Below are positions 52,769 through 64,000 of a stretch of DNA of 64,000 nucleotides, piece after piece. Made by a program: the position numbers and the translations under genes. The stretch is from Nannocystis sp. RBIL2 (GTDB taxonomy: Bacteria > Myxococcota_A > Polyangia > Nannocystales > Nannocystaceae): assembly GCF_026626745.1 (NCBI RefSeq), contig NZ_JAPNJW010000001.1, forward strand, positions 1,642,001 to 1,706,000, read 5' to 3'. Within the stretch, counting starts at the first letter, position 1. The number at the start of each line of letters is the position of its first letter. The notes below the pieces were generated by a model that saw nothing but the letters and a program-made list of their open reading frames with translations, did not search any database and was not told the DNA's origin.

Positions 52769-54490
52769 TCAGGACGGCGGAATTCCGCCCGTCACGGCCA
52801 CCAGCGAAGAGAGTGCGAGATCGCGCACATCGACCTCGGCGATCGGCGGCAGCCACCAGCGGCAGCGCGGGCCGGGCGTCACCGCCAGCGCCACGCGGTC
52901 GGGCTGCACCGCGTCGAGCTGCCAGCGCCGGCAATCGTCGCGGAACAGCACGATTCGCGGCGAGGGGTCCGTGATTCGGCGGCGAATGTGATAGCGGGCA
53001 GTGGACGCGCCGGCGAATCGACGCGGCAGCTCGGCGAGGCCGGCGTGCGCGCGCGCGGCCCATTGCATCGCGGGGCCCTGGGCGAAGCGCGCGACGTCGA
53101 CTGTGACCTCGGTGCAATCCTCGGCGGCGTCGCAGACCGCGAATCGCGCCAGATCGAGGGTCGGCGCGAGGGCGACGATCACCGCCGCATGCGCATCGTC
53201 CAGCGCGACGACGCGCCATTCACTCGGCAGCGGATCCGGCAACGCCGCTCGCTCGGCGCGGACGATCAGCAGGTCACGCGTCTCCTGCCCGCCCACGCGA
53301 CCATCGGGCGGCTCGAGCGCGGCCAGCGTGGACACGAGGTCGAACGCCCGCGGGCCGCGGACGTGGCGATAGAGGTCGCCGAACGCCAGACCGCGGCCGT
53401 ACAGCTCGCGCCCGATCGCCTCTGCCTCGACCAGACGAAATTGCCGATCGAAGGCGCGTTGCGCGGCCCACAGCCCGACGTGCCCTGCCACCACCAGGCC
53501 CGCGAGCGCGAGCTGCAACTGCCGCGAGATCCGCGGGCTCAGGCCCAGGCTCACCACGAGCGCCGCCGGCGTGACCACCGGCGCGAAGTAGCGCGGGTCG
53601 AGGCCGTGGCCGCTGATCAGCGCCAGCAATGGCAACACCACGAGGCAATGCAGGCAGGCGAGCACCGCGATGATTCTCGCCCGTCGCGGCCCCGATTCGG
53701 CCAACCACCGCCGCGCCGCCAGGCCTGCCGCCAGCGCCAGCGCCAGCCCGGCGGAGCCCGCGGCGGCGTGCGGGGTGAGAATGGCTCGATTCTCGACGAA
53801 CGCCCCTGGCGAGCTCGCCGCGAGCACTCCGACGAACACCGCGCCCGCGGCCGGCAGCGCCAGCCCGGGGCGGCGCGCCGTCGCGGCCGCCGCGAATACG
53901 CCGAACGGGACCAGCACCGCCGCGGCGACGTGAATGTCGACCGCCAGGGCCAGCGCGGCCGCGGCTGCGATCAGGGCCGCTGCCCCGCCGGTGCGCGCCC
54001 CGTGCAGCAGGGCCAGGAATGTCAGCACCAGCGCCAGCGGCCACGGCGTCGGGTTCCACAGCCGGGGGTAGCCGATCGTCAACAGGGTCGCCGGGAGCCA
54101 CAGCGCCCATGTCAATGCATTCGCGGGGGCGCCGAGGCGGCGCGCGACCAGCGGGACGAGGGCGGCCGCACACGCCACCAGCAGGTCGGCGACGTGCTCG
54201 ATCGCGGCCAGGTCGCAGCCGAGGTGCTCGCGCAGCTCGAGCAGGCGCGACCAGGTGGTGCCTTGCACGAGCCCGGCGAAGCTGCTGCGCGGCCCGGCGC
54301 CTGGGCATGGGCCGCCGAGCACACAATCGCGGGCGATCAGCAGATCGCGGGCGGTGTCGAGGTGAAGCGGCGCGTGGGCGCGAAAGCTGGCGAGGAGCGC
54401 CCACGTGCCGGCGAAGTAGGCCAGCGACGCGCGCCGGCCCAGCGTCACTTGTGGGTCTCGAGCCACTTGTGCATGAACTGCCGAAAACAT
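52769..54490 (-). CDS. Multi-spanning integral membrane protein
   Basis: Encodes 573 aa. The start is set at the ATG at 54490, since upstream frame content is not protein-like. About ten hydrophobic segments lie in the first 400 residues (for example ALTWALWLPATLLTIGY, ALVLTFLALLHGA, LALALAAGLAAR, VLACLHCLVVLPLLALI). A soluble C-terminal domain of about 170 residues ends in SSLVAVTGGIPPS. The layout resembles lipid-linked-sugar glycosyltransferases (GT39/GT83-like), with an early acidic loop (LHLDTARDLLIARDC), but no decisive motif was found. Function unassigned. Confidence 0.6.
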   Translation of the reverse strand: MFSAVHAQVARDPQVTLGRRASLAYFAGTWALLASFRAHAPLHLDTARDLLIARDCVLGGPCPGAGPRSSFAGLVQGTTWSRLLELREHLGCDLAAIEHVADLLVACAAALVPLVARRLGAPANALTWALWLPATLLTIGYPRLWNPTPWPLALVLTFLALLHGARTGGAAALIAAAAALALAVDIHVAAAVLVPFGVFAAAATARRPGLALPAAGAVFVGVLAASSPGAFVENRAILTPHAAAGSAGLALALAAGLAARRWLAESGPRRARIIAVLACLHCLVVLPLLALISGHGLDPRYFAPVVTPAALVVSLGLSPRISRQLQLALAGLVVAGHVGLWAAQRAFDRQFRLVEAEAIGRELYGRGLAFGDLYRHVRGPRAFDLVSTLAALEPPDGRVGGQETRDLLIVRAERAALPDPLPSEWRVVALDDAHAAVIVALAPTLDLARFAVCDAAEDCTEVTVDVARFAQGPAMQWAARAHAGLAELPRRFAGASTARYHIRRRITDPSPRIVLFRDDCRRWQLDAVQPDRVALAVTPGPRCRWWLPPIAEVDVRDLALSSLVAVTGGIPPS

Positions 54491-54605
54491 GAGCAAGTCC
54501 CGCGCCAGCACCCGCGCAGCCCTCGAATCTCTACCATGGCGCGGGCTTGCCCTCGCAAGAAGTACTCTGTTGCCCTCTCGCTTGCTCTCGCCGCCTCTCC
54601 CTGTC

Positions 54606-54630
54606 TGTGACACAGATTGAGTCTGTCACA
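54606..54630. promoter_or_regulatory. Inverted repeat in divergent intergenic DNA
   Basis: TGTGACA at 54606-54612 and TGTCACA at 54624-54630 form an inverted repeat with an 11-nt spacer, in an AT-richer stretch between divergent genes. Possible operator. Confidence 0.3.
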
Positions 54631-54669
54631 CGAATAGTTTTTCGTGATTGCATCATTCGCCATTCCCCT

Positions 54670-54800
54670 GGGCAGAAATTATCCCGGCTCAAGACCGACA
54701 ATTTCCGCGCAAATTCGAGCTTTCGCACCTATCTCCTCGGTGTTGCCCACAACGTCTTCCGTTCTGATTATCGGCGAAGATTCACCGAGCAGCCTCTGCT
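54670..54800 (+). pseudogene. ECF sigma-factor remnant (region 2 fragment)
   Basis: Reading plus-strand codons through 54670-54800 gives NFRANSSFRTYLLGVAH, then NVFRSDYRRRF. This is the conserved part of sigma-70 region 2 in ECF factors (typically F-x-G-x-SSFRTYLLGIARNVLRDHYRR). Neither the start nor region 4 is present; coding ends near 54800, where the next gene begins. The surrounding DNA is notably AT-richer than its neighbours, consistent with a decayed or partly deleted gene. Confidence 0.5.
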
Positions 54801-54811
54801 AGCGTGTCGAG

Positions 54812-55570
54812 GTGCTGTCGCTCGTGACCCGACGGCTGACCGCCTCTGAGAGGGCGGAGTTCGAGGCCGAGCGCGCGCGGCTGGTCGTCGCACACGTCCG
54901 TGAGGAGGAGAACTTTCGCAGGGCGACCCACGGCGGCGCCCGGTCGATGCTGTGGATCGTCGGTCTCTTCGCCGCGCTCGCCGCGTTCAACGTCCACACG
55001 GGCCACCTCGGCGCCGCAGCGGCCGCTGGCGTGGGGGCAGCAGAATTCCTGGGCATCGCGGCGTGGCTCCGCTTCAGGTCCACGTCCACCTCGGTCCTCG
55101 ACGTGCCCGCGGTCGTGCGCCTCGACGAGGTCCTCGCCCGCGACGAGGTCGTGGTGCTCGAGATCCGCGCCGACGCCGCGGTCACGGTGCATGCCGTCGA
55201 CGGCGACGACGCGCCGAAGCTCGTCGGCGATCTGCTGCGGACCGCGGCAGACCAGGTGGTCTATCTCAGCCGCGCGATGTGCCCGGACGTCGACGCCGAG
55301 CGGCTACCGAACGCTCACGTCAGGATCACCTACTCCCCGACGCTCGGGATCCGTCGCGTCGAGCTGCTCGGCGAGCGCATCACGCCGCTCGCGGCCCTCA
55401 ACGACGCCACCAACGAGGGACTCTGGCGCGACGAGGACGCGATCGTCTGGACGCCAGGCGAGGAGCACTGCGAGCTGCTCGACCTCGACAAAGCCAGGCT
55501 GTTCCCGATCGTAGCCTCCGTGCGCGTCGAAGAACTCGCAGCCGCGCTCGTGAATTGCGCTTCTCGGTAG
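54812..55570 (+). CDS. Two-segment membrane protein of unknown function
   Basis: Encodes 252 aa from a GTG directly after a GAGG-like site. The N-terminal 45 residues are charged and helical, followed by two adjacent hydrophobic segments (MLWIVGLFAALAAFNV and AAAAAGVGAAEFLGIAAWL). The C-terminal cytoplasmic or periplasmic domain is about 160 residues with alternating strands (VVVLEIRADAAVTVHAV, QVVYLSRAMC, IRRVELLGERITPL). Family not recognised. Confidence 0.6.
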   Translation: MLSLVTRRLTASERAEFEAERARLVVAHVREEENFRRATHGGARSMLWIVGLFAALAAFNVHTGHLGAAAAAGVGAAEFLGIAAWLRFRSTSTSVLDVPAVVRLDEVLARDEVVVLEIRADAAVTVHAVDGDDAPKLVGDLLRTAADQVVYLSRAMCPDVDAERLPNAHVRITYSPTLGIRRVELLGERITPLAALNDATNEGLWRDEDAIVWTPGEEHCELLDLDKARLFPIVASVRVEELAAALVNCASR

Positions 55571-55607
55571 ATGGTTCCATGCAGCAGCTGGGCGAGCAAA
55601 CGCGACA

Positions 55608-55642
55608 GGAGCCGAACTCGTCAAAGACGAGTCCGGCGCTCC
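55608..55642. terminator. Bidirectional hairpin between convergent genes
   Basis: Inner stem ACTCGT / ACGAGT around a CAAAG loop, extended by partial outer pairing (GGAGCCG with CGGCGCTCC). It lies between the convergent membrane-protein and cytochrome genes. Confidence 0.5.
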
Positions 55643-55676
55643 GGGTCGCAGGACTGCAGCGCGATGGGGCTCGTCT

Positions 55677-57491
55677 TCACGCGGGGGTGCAGCCGGCAGG
55701 CAGGACGTCCTCGCCGGGGAGGAGGAGGCAGAGGCTGCCCCGGTACACTGTGGCGAATTCGTCGCGAGTCATGGTGCCGGCGCGCAGCTTGTTGAAGACC
55801 GAGTCGAGGGCCCCCACCTCCCAGGTGAAGTCCTCCGGCCGGATGCCGACCTCGGCGGCCACGCGCGCGAGGCTGAGGTTGGCCTCGAACTGCTGCGACA
55901 GGCCGTACATCGGCTCCGGCGTGGGATCAGAGATGCCCATCTGGGCGAGCAGACCCTGGAACTGTTGGGCGTCGAAGCCTTGTCGGGCGACGGCGCGGTC
56001 GGGATCGGAGAACAGGAGGTCGATCAGGTCGCGCTCGGCCTCCTGAAAGTTGCTCTCGGTATTTTGATAGTATGCGTGAAACTCGTCCGCCTTCGTGATG
56101 ATGCCCGTGGCGTGGCACGACATGCACGAGAGCCCCACGCGGACGACGGCGTCTCGCTGGCCCAGATCTTTGACGATGTTCGTCGGCGCCTCGGCGACGA
56201 GCCGATCGGCGCTGTCGGAGATGGCATAGCCCTGAAGGCCGTTGGGCAGCGTGAAGATCATCTCGCCGCCGTCGGCGACGAAGTCGGTCGGGTTGTTGAA
56301 GAGGTTACCCGTGCCGCTCTCGTCGGCAAAGTCGAAGCTGCGGTAATAATAGGAGCCAAAGGAGAGGCCCGCGTAGCGGTCGAAGGCGCGGTTGTTCTGC
56401 GATACGCCCGAGTCCTGGATAATGACGCGGAAGACCTCCCCGGCGGCGATCGCAGCGGCCCGATCGGTCAAGCCGATGAACGGCAGCCGCTCGAGCGCCG
56501 CGACCGAGTTTTCGGGCGCCTCGGGGTGCGGGAGCTGCAGGATCTTGTAGTAGAGGTTCAGGCCGGGGTCGACGCCGGCGAGCGCCCCGCCCGCGGCGAT
56601 CTGCAGGAAGCTGTCGGCCGGTTGGAAGGCGAACGAGGTGCCTGCGAGCGCGCGGAGGTCGTCGGCGGGGCCGCGCTCGAACGCGACGGCGAACGGATTG
56701 ATCGAGGCGACCGTGTCCCACAGGTCGCTATCGACGAAGTTGGGGTTCTCGTCCCAGCCGTAGTCCCGCAGGTCGATGCGGTAGATGGTGCGGCGCTCGT
56801 CGATCGCGACCGGCTCGGCCAGAGTCGGGCGCAACGACAGGCTGTTGACGCCCTTGGCGATGGCGCCCCGGTACAGGTCGAGCTCGCGGTCGCACATGCC
56901 CGCGTTGTGGAGATGGGTGAGGGTGAGATAGCGAATGTGGATTCGATCGGCGTTGTCCACCCGCTGGAAGATGTCGCCGCTCATCGCTTCGATCATGTCG
57001 TTGAAGCCGACGAAGTCGTTGGCGCAGGCCTGCCCGCCCGGGAGGGCGCCGGCGGCGATCCAGCGCCGCACCAGCTCGATCTCCGCCGCCGATGGCCGGT
57101 TCGCCACGCCCGCGGGCGGCATCGGGCTCGCCTCGTCGGTCATCCGTTGATACACCTTCGAGGCTTCGGGCTCGCTGGCGACCACGAGGCCATGCTCGAC
57201 CAGCGCGGCGAGGTCGTCGATGAAGCGGATGTTGGCGTTGCCGGGGCTGTCCGATCCGTGACAGTCGACACAGTAGCGCTCGAACACGGCGCGAGCCTCC
57301 TCGGGCAGCGGCGGCGGCGCTTCAGGCAACTCGGGGTCGGGCAACTCGGGGTCGGCCGCGGTCGTGGAGCCGGAATCGGGGGCGTCGGTCGTGCCGTCAT
57401 CGAGCGGCGCTCCCATGGCGCACCCCGACGCAACGAAGGCATAAAGCAAGAGCGTGGACGCAGCGAGACGGGTCGAGCGGGGGTCAATCAT
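55677..57491 (-). CDS. Two-haem c-type cytochrome lipoprotein
   Basis: Encodes 604 aa. The ATG at 57491 has AGGAG at good spacing. A signal peptide ends in the lipobox FVASGC. An acidic Pro-rich linker follows, then a first haem site CVDCH (near residue 80) in a planctomycete-type cytochrome C domain with MPPAGVANRPS after it as a probable axial-Met region. A long middle domain lacks a clear family. A second haem site CMSCH is near residue 440. Two CxxCH motifs plus the lipid anchor point to electron transfer at the periplasmic face. The substrate is unknown. It lies 138 bp downstream of the sigma-54 activator on the same strand. Confidence 0.8.
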   Translation of the reverse strand: MIDPRSTRLAASTLLLYAFVASGCAMGAPLDDGTTDAPDSGSTTAADPELPDPELPEAPPPLPEEARAVFERYCVDCHGSDSPGNANIRFIDDLAALVEHGLVVASEPEASKVYQRMTDEASPMPPAGVANRPSAAEIELVRRWIAAGALPGGQACANDFVGFNDMIEAMSGDIFQRVDNADRIHIRYLTLTHLHNAGMCDRELDLYRGAIAKGVNSLSLRPTLAEPVAIDERRTIYRIDLRDYGWDENPNFVDSDLWDTVASINPFAVAFERGPADDLRALAGTSFAFQPADSFLQIAAGGALAGVDPGLNLYYKILQLPHPEAPENSVAALERLPFIGLTDRAAAIAAGEVFRVIIQDSGVSQNNRAFDRYAGLSFGSYYYRSFDFADESGTGNLFNNPTDFVADGGEMIFTLPNGLQGYAISDSADRLVAEAPTNIVKDLGQRDAVVRVGLSCMSCHATGIITKADEFHAYYQNTESNFQEAERDLIDLLFSDPDRAVARQGFDAQQFQGLLAQMGISDPTPEPMYGLSQQFEANLSLARVAAEVGIRPEDFTWEVGALDSVFNKLRAGTMTRDEFATVYRGSLCLLLPGEDVLPAGCTPA

Positions 57492-57629
57492 TCGGGGCTC
57501 TCCTGTACGACCCTGCTGCAGCAAGACCGGCGCCCCGCGAAAGCGTGGAATTCTCCTGAGATACGAATGGCGCCGGAGGTGAGACCCAAGCGAGATTGGG
57601 CCCGGCGCCAAGTTTGTTTGGGTCGGCGC

Positions 57630-59006
<1,377 letters not shown>

Positions 59007-59166
59007 GGCCGCTGTCGAACCCCTGTCAAGGTTGGAGGGGGAAGCCAACTCGCGTTGGGTCTGGCGCTGGCCCCTGCCCTTCATCGAGTACCATCTAGCC
59101 GGAATGCATCAATAATTTTGCGCACAGGGCCCCGCTCGGTCGTTGCAAGAGGTCCGGTGAGGCCCC

Positions 59167-60120
59167 ATGCAGTACACCGACTTCGAATACCAGCCTACGC
59201 GAGCCTTTCGTCGCGGCGACATGCCGGCGCTCTTCGCTGCAACGGACGGCGAGGCAGTCGACGCCCCCTCCGAAGAGCCGCTGGACAGCCAGGCCGACCG
59301 GGATCTGGCGTTCGCCGATTCCCTCGACGACCGCGGCCGGACCGAGGCGGCTCGCGGTCGTTTTCGAGCCGCGCGCGCCCTTCACGAGCAGGCGATGGAG
59401 CTCCGCCGCACGCACCGCGGTGAGGCCGATCCGCGGCTCCTGTGGTCCTTTACGTGGCTCGGTGAGCTCTCGTACCGGGAGGGGCTGATCGAGGAGGCGC
59501 GGTGGTTGCTGCAGCAGGCCCACCAGGTCGCCTGCAAGCGCTTCCAGGCCGACGACCTGCGATTCGGCGTGACGCTGCATAACCTCGCCGTCGTCGCCAG
59601 CAAGGCCGGGGACAACGGCGAGGCGACCCGTCTTGGGGAGCAGGCCCTGGCGATCAAGGTGGAGCAGCTCGGCTGGGACCACCCCTCGGTGGCCCGCACG
59701 CTGTGCGTGCTCGGCAACCTGGCGCGTCGCTGCAAGCGGCGCCGGGTCGCCCTGTGTTACTTCGAGCGGGCGCGCACGATCTACGAGAAGACCGAGGGCG
59801 GGGTCAACGCCGGGCTCGCGTCGACGCTGGTCGGGATGGCGCGAGTCCACGTCAGCATGGGCGCGAAGGTGTCGGCGCGATTCCTGCTCGAGCGGGCGCT
59901 GCAAATTCGCGAGGCGGTCAACGTCTCGCCCGCCCAGAGCGCGAGCGTGCGGGTGCTGCTCAGCCAGGTCCTCGACGACGACGACCATACTGTCGCGTGC
60001 AATCTCGTCCACGCCGCGCTTCAGGAGTACGAGCGTCACGAGTCGCCCCGGCCCGAGCTGGTGGAACACCTGCGGAACCTCGTGCGTGACCACGACTCCC
60101 GCCGCAAGGCGGCGAATTGA
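59167..60120 (+). CDS. TPR repeat protein
   Basis: Encodes 317 aa. GAGG lies five bases upstream of the ATG. After an about 55-residue N-terminal segment, consecutive tetratricopeptide-type helices follow (ALHEQAMELRRTHRGEADPRLLWSFTWLGELSYREGLIEEARWLLQQA, LHNLAVVASKAGDNGEATRLGEQALAIK). There is no signal sequence. A protein-interaction scaffold is inferred. It is divergent from the FHA/sigma-54 gene and followed after 7 bp by a second gene, so the two are probably co-transcribed. Confidence 0.8.
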   Translation: MQYTDFEYQPTRAFRRGDMPALFAATDGEAVDAPSEEPLDSQADRDLAFADSLDDRGRTEAARGRFRAARALHEQAMELRRTHRGEADPRLLWSFTWLGELSYREGLIEEARWLLQQAHQVACKRFQADDLRFGVTLHNLAVVASKAGDNGEATRLGEQALAIKVEQLGWDHPSVARTLCVLGNLARRCKRRRVALCYFERARTIYEKTEGGVNAGLASTLVGMARVHVSMGAKVSARFLLERALQIREAVNVSPAQSASVRVLLSQVLDDDDHTVACNLVHAALQEYERHESPRPELVEHLRNLVRDHDSRRKAAN

Positions 60121-60127
60121 GGCGTCG

Positions 60128-60853
60128 ATGCGACGTTCATCCGTAATCCCCCTCTTCTTCGCCTCAGCCGCCTGCCTGGCAGCGCCCCGCGGCGCCCTCG
60201 CCTGGAACTCGAGTCTGCCACTGCCGCCGCCGCCGCCGTCCGCCCCGACAGCGCTCCCGCCCGCGGTGCGCACTGCGACCTCGCCGCCGCGCGCCGAGAC
60301 TTCTCGCTCGCTCCGCACTGGACTTCTGCTCGGCAGCGCGATGAGCCAGGCCATCGCGGTGGGCCTGGACCTCACAGTCGCGCGGAGCATGGCGGACCGT
60401 TGCGAGCGTCCGGCCGGCACGCTCGAGGCGAGCGCCCCTTGCCAGCCCCCGCGAGACGAGACCCTCGGGCTCGGCCTCGGCGCGTTCGCCTCGTACGTGA
60501 CGAGCTTCGGACTGGCCGCGGGGTTCGGATACGTGCAAGGAGGCCTGCGGGCGGCCGACGCCTCCGCTCCGCCTCTGCGACGGGTCCGAGCGCTCCCGTG
60601 GGTGGGCGGACTCCTCGTGAGCGCGGGGATCCTCGGCGTCGCCTGGTCGGGGCTGGCGACCCAGGGCGCCTGCGATGAGGGCGCCTGCGACCCGCAGCGC
60701 GCGCTCGCGGCCGGTCTGCTGCGCGGCGCTTCCATGCTCTCGGCCTCCGTGGGGGTCGGCATGCTCACCTGGCGCGAGGGAATGCGCCGGGTCCATGGCG
60801 GCCTCGCGCTGGGTCCCGGGCGCGTCGGCCTCCAGGTGCGGGTGGCATTCTGA
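60128..60853 (+). CDS. Envelope protein with signal peptide and hydrophobic segments
   Basis: Encodes 241 aa. The ATG at 60128 follows a TGAGG site, 7 bp after the TPR gene stop. A signal peptide (VIPLFFASAACLAAPRGALA) is followed by a Pro-rich stretch, then three or four hydrophobic segments (LRTGLLLGSAMSQAIAVGLDL, GAFASYVTSFGLAAGFGYV, WVGGLLVSAGILGVAW). Probable inner-membrane or OM-associated protein of unknown function; co-expressed with the TPR protein. Confidence 0.6.
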   Translation: MRRSSVIPLFFASAACLAAPRGALAWNSSLPLPPPPPSAPTALPPAVRTATSPPRAETSRSLRTGLLLGSAMSQAIAVGLDLTVARSMADRCERPAGTLEASAPCQPPRDETLGLGLGAFASYVTSFGLAAGFGYVQGGLRAADASAPPLRRVRALPWVGGLLVSAGILGVAWSGLATQGACDEGACDPQRALAAGLLRGASMLSASVGVGMLTWREGMRRVHGGLALGPGRVGLQVRVAF

Positions 60854-60935
60854 AACAATGCGCAACGGCATCGGCGACGTCTGCGCGAGCGACGAGGGCG
60901 CGCAGGTCTCGGATGATTTGAAGGATCGTACCATG

Positions 60936-62095
60936 TCACCGGGTGGCAGCGCGCGCCGCCGTCGCACCGGGCTCTCGCCCGTGCTTGCGAGCGACTGCGG
61001 TGAGCACCGCGTCCGCGATGCGGAGCAGGTCGACGCTGAGCCCGCCCTGAACCGTCGGATTGAATTCCCGGTAATATGCAGGTGTCGAGGTGAGGCGCAA
61101 GCCAGGGCATAGAGCTCCGCGTAAAAAGCACAGGTGTAAGCCTCCTCCGCCGTAGGCCCCGCCAAACTCGGAGACGGCGGGGTCTTTGCTGCTGACGAGG
61201 CCCATGCCGACAGTCACAAACGGGTTGATGGAGAGCGACGGGAGCCGCTTGAAGGGGACCCACTGCAGCTCTGCCTGAACCCCGAAGCTGAACAAGGAAC
61301 CGGAGCCGGGCCAGTTAGGCTGGGACCCCGGGACCGGGTTCAGGCTCATGTAACTGAAATAAGGTCCGAAGAGGACGCCGACCCGGGAAGAGCCGCCGGG
61401 AAAGAACCTCGCCAGCGCCACCAGGCGAAGGTACCACCCACGATGCGTGTAATGACGCGCGAGGTCGTAGTTGTAAAAGGCCGCGGTACCTCCGCCGATC
61501 TCGGTCCTGAACGCGAGGTGCCCGAGGTACGTGTTTCTCAGCGGCCCCTTCGGGTCGACCTCGCCGTCGTACGTCACCAAGCCCACGATCGTCTTCGGGC
61601 CGACTGTCTCTGTCTTGGGAACCGTCCGCTCGTGCTCGACGAGTTCAGCCTCAATCTCCTGGACTCGAGTGTCCAGGGTAGAGAGCGCCTCCGTCCGGTC
61701 GGGCGGGACCTGCATCCGCAAGTCTCGCAGCACTGTAAAGGCCTCGTCCAGGGCTCTCCTCGTCCGGGGATCGCAGCGATAGGACTGACGGAACGCTTCG
61801 ACAGCTTGGATAGCCAGGGGAACCAAATCGTCCGGCTTGACCTCGAGCTCGATGCGGGCGATGTCGATCCGCGCAACATGGATCTGCGCGACCCGCTCGG
61901 CGATCCGCGCACCGTCCGGATCGCGGACCCCGGGCTCCTTGCAGTGGTCCTGAAGCCGCGCCTCCAGGGCCCGAGCGGCGCTGTCCAGGGCCTGCACCCT
62001 GGCGATGGCGTCGTTCCGGGCGGCGCCCGCCCGGCAGGGCCAGCCCATGACAGCGCAGAGGGCCAGGGCGGCCGGGGTGTGGAGCGTCCACGCTT

Positions 62096-62099
<4 letters not shown>
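60936..62099 (-). CDS. Putative outer-membrane protein coupled to the kinase
   Basis: Encodes 387 aa. The GTG start overlaps the kinase stop by four bases (GTGA), so translation is coupled. A signal sequence (ALALCAVMGWPCRAGA) precedes a helical coiled-coil-like region (about 25-150), then Gly- and aromatic-rich strands (GHLAFRTEIGGGTAAFYNYDL, YLRLVALARFFPGGSSRVGVLFGPYFSYMSL, FSFGVQAELQWVPF). This pattern fits an outer-membrane beta-barrel. A link with the kinase signal pathway is inferred from coupling only. Confidence 0.65.

Positions 62100-64000
<1,901 letters not shown>

Overview
The window is about 64 kb of very GC-rich DNA from a myxobacterium (Myxococcota), most likely of the Nannocystis/Plesiocystis/Enhygromyxa type. 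This is inferred from several features: Cys-rich DUF4215 repeat lipoproteins, lipoproteins with long Ser/Thr/Gly linkers, an FHA-linked sigma-54 activator, a large membrane-anchored Ser/Thr kinase and a type IIG restriction-modification protein. No tRNA, rRNA, CRISPR array or intact transposase was seen.

Layout. (1) 0.3-9.5 kb, plus strand: one Cys-rich secreted protein built from eleven 24-residue repeats, a decayed beta-propeller-like gene, then three tandem paralogous lipoproteins, each with 17-18 DUF4215 repeats and a C-terminal DUF1554 (lectin-like) domain. (2) 9.8-16.5 kb: unknown envelope proteins, an RCC1-like lipoprotein and an S9 prolyl-oligopeptidase-family peptidase. (3) 16.6-47.3 kb, minus strand: a near-continuous operon for an extracellular contractile injection system (eCIS; phage-tail-like, Afp/PVC class). 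In transcription order it encodes: sheath; tube; a T4-type baseplate protein with zinc-ribbon cysteines; a Pro/Ala-rich protein; DUF4255 (Afp16-like); an AAA+ ATPase (Afp15-like); a 78-aa protein; a tube-hub adaptor; a LysM-like protein; a gp27-like hub; a gp5-like spike; a putative spike tip; gp25; a baseplate-J/gp6 wedge; a second wedge (gp7-like); a gpI-like protein fused to a beta-helix; two giant DUF6519-type beta-helix proteins; a small coiled-coil protein; and a third giant beta-helix protein. One lipoprotein gene sits on the opposite strand between the two wedge genes. (4) 48-51.4 kb: a type IIG restriction-modification protein carrying an unusual in-frame repeat block. (5) 51.4-64 kb: an AraC/GyrI regulator, a multi-spanning membrane protein, an ECF-sigma-factor remnant, a two-haem lipoprotein, an FHA/sigma-54 activator, a TPR protein, and a Ser/Thr kinase (cut by the window edge) translationally coupled to a putative outer-membrane protein.

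How the parts work together. Sheath and tube form the contractile barrel. The hub, spike and tip genes form the puncturing device. gp25, the two wedge proteins and the gpI-like protein form the baseplate. DUF4255 and the AAA+ ATPase probably terminate and assemble the particle. The three ~1,170-aa beta-helix proteins occupy the place where a tail fibre or cargo would be expected and are the most novel part of the window. No tape-measure protein, capsid, portal, terminase or T6SS membrane complex is visible, so this is neither a prophage nor a T6SS. All calls come from reading the sequence. No database search was run.
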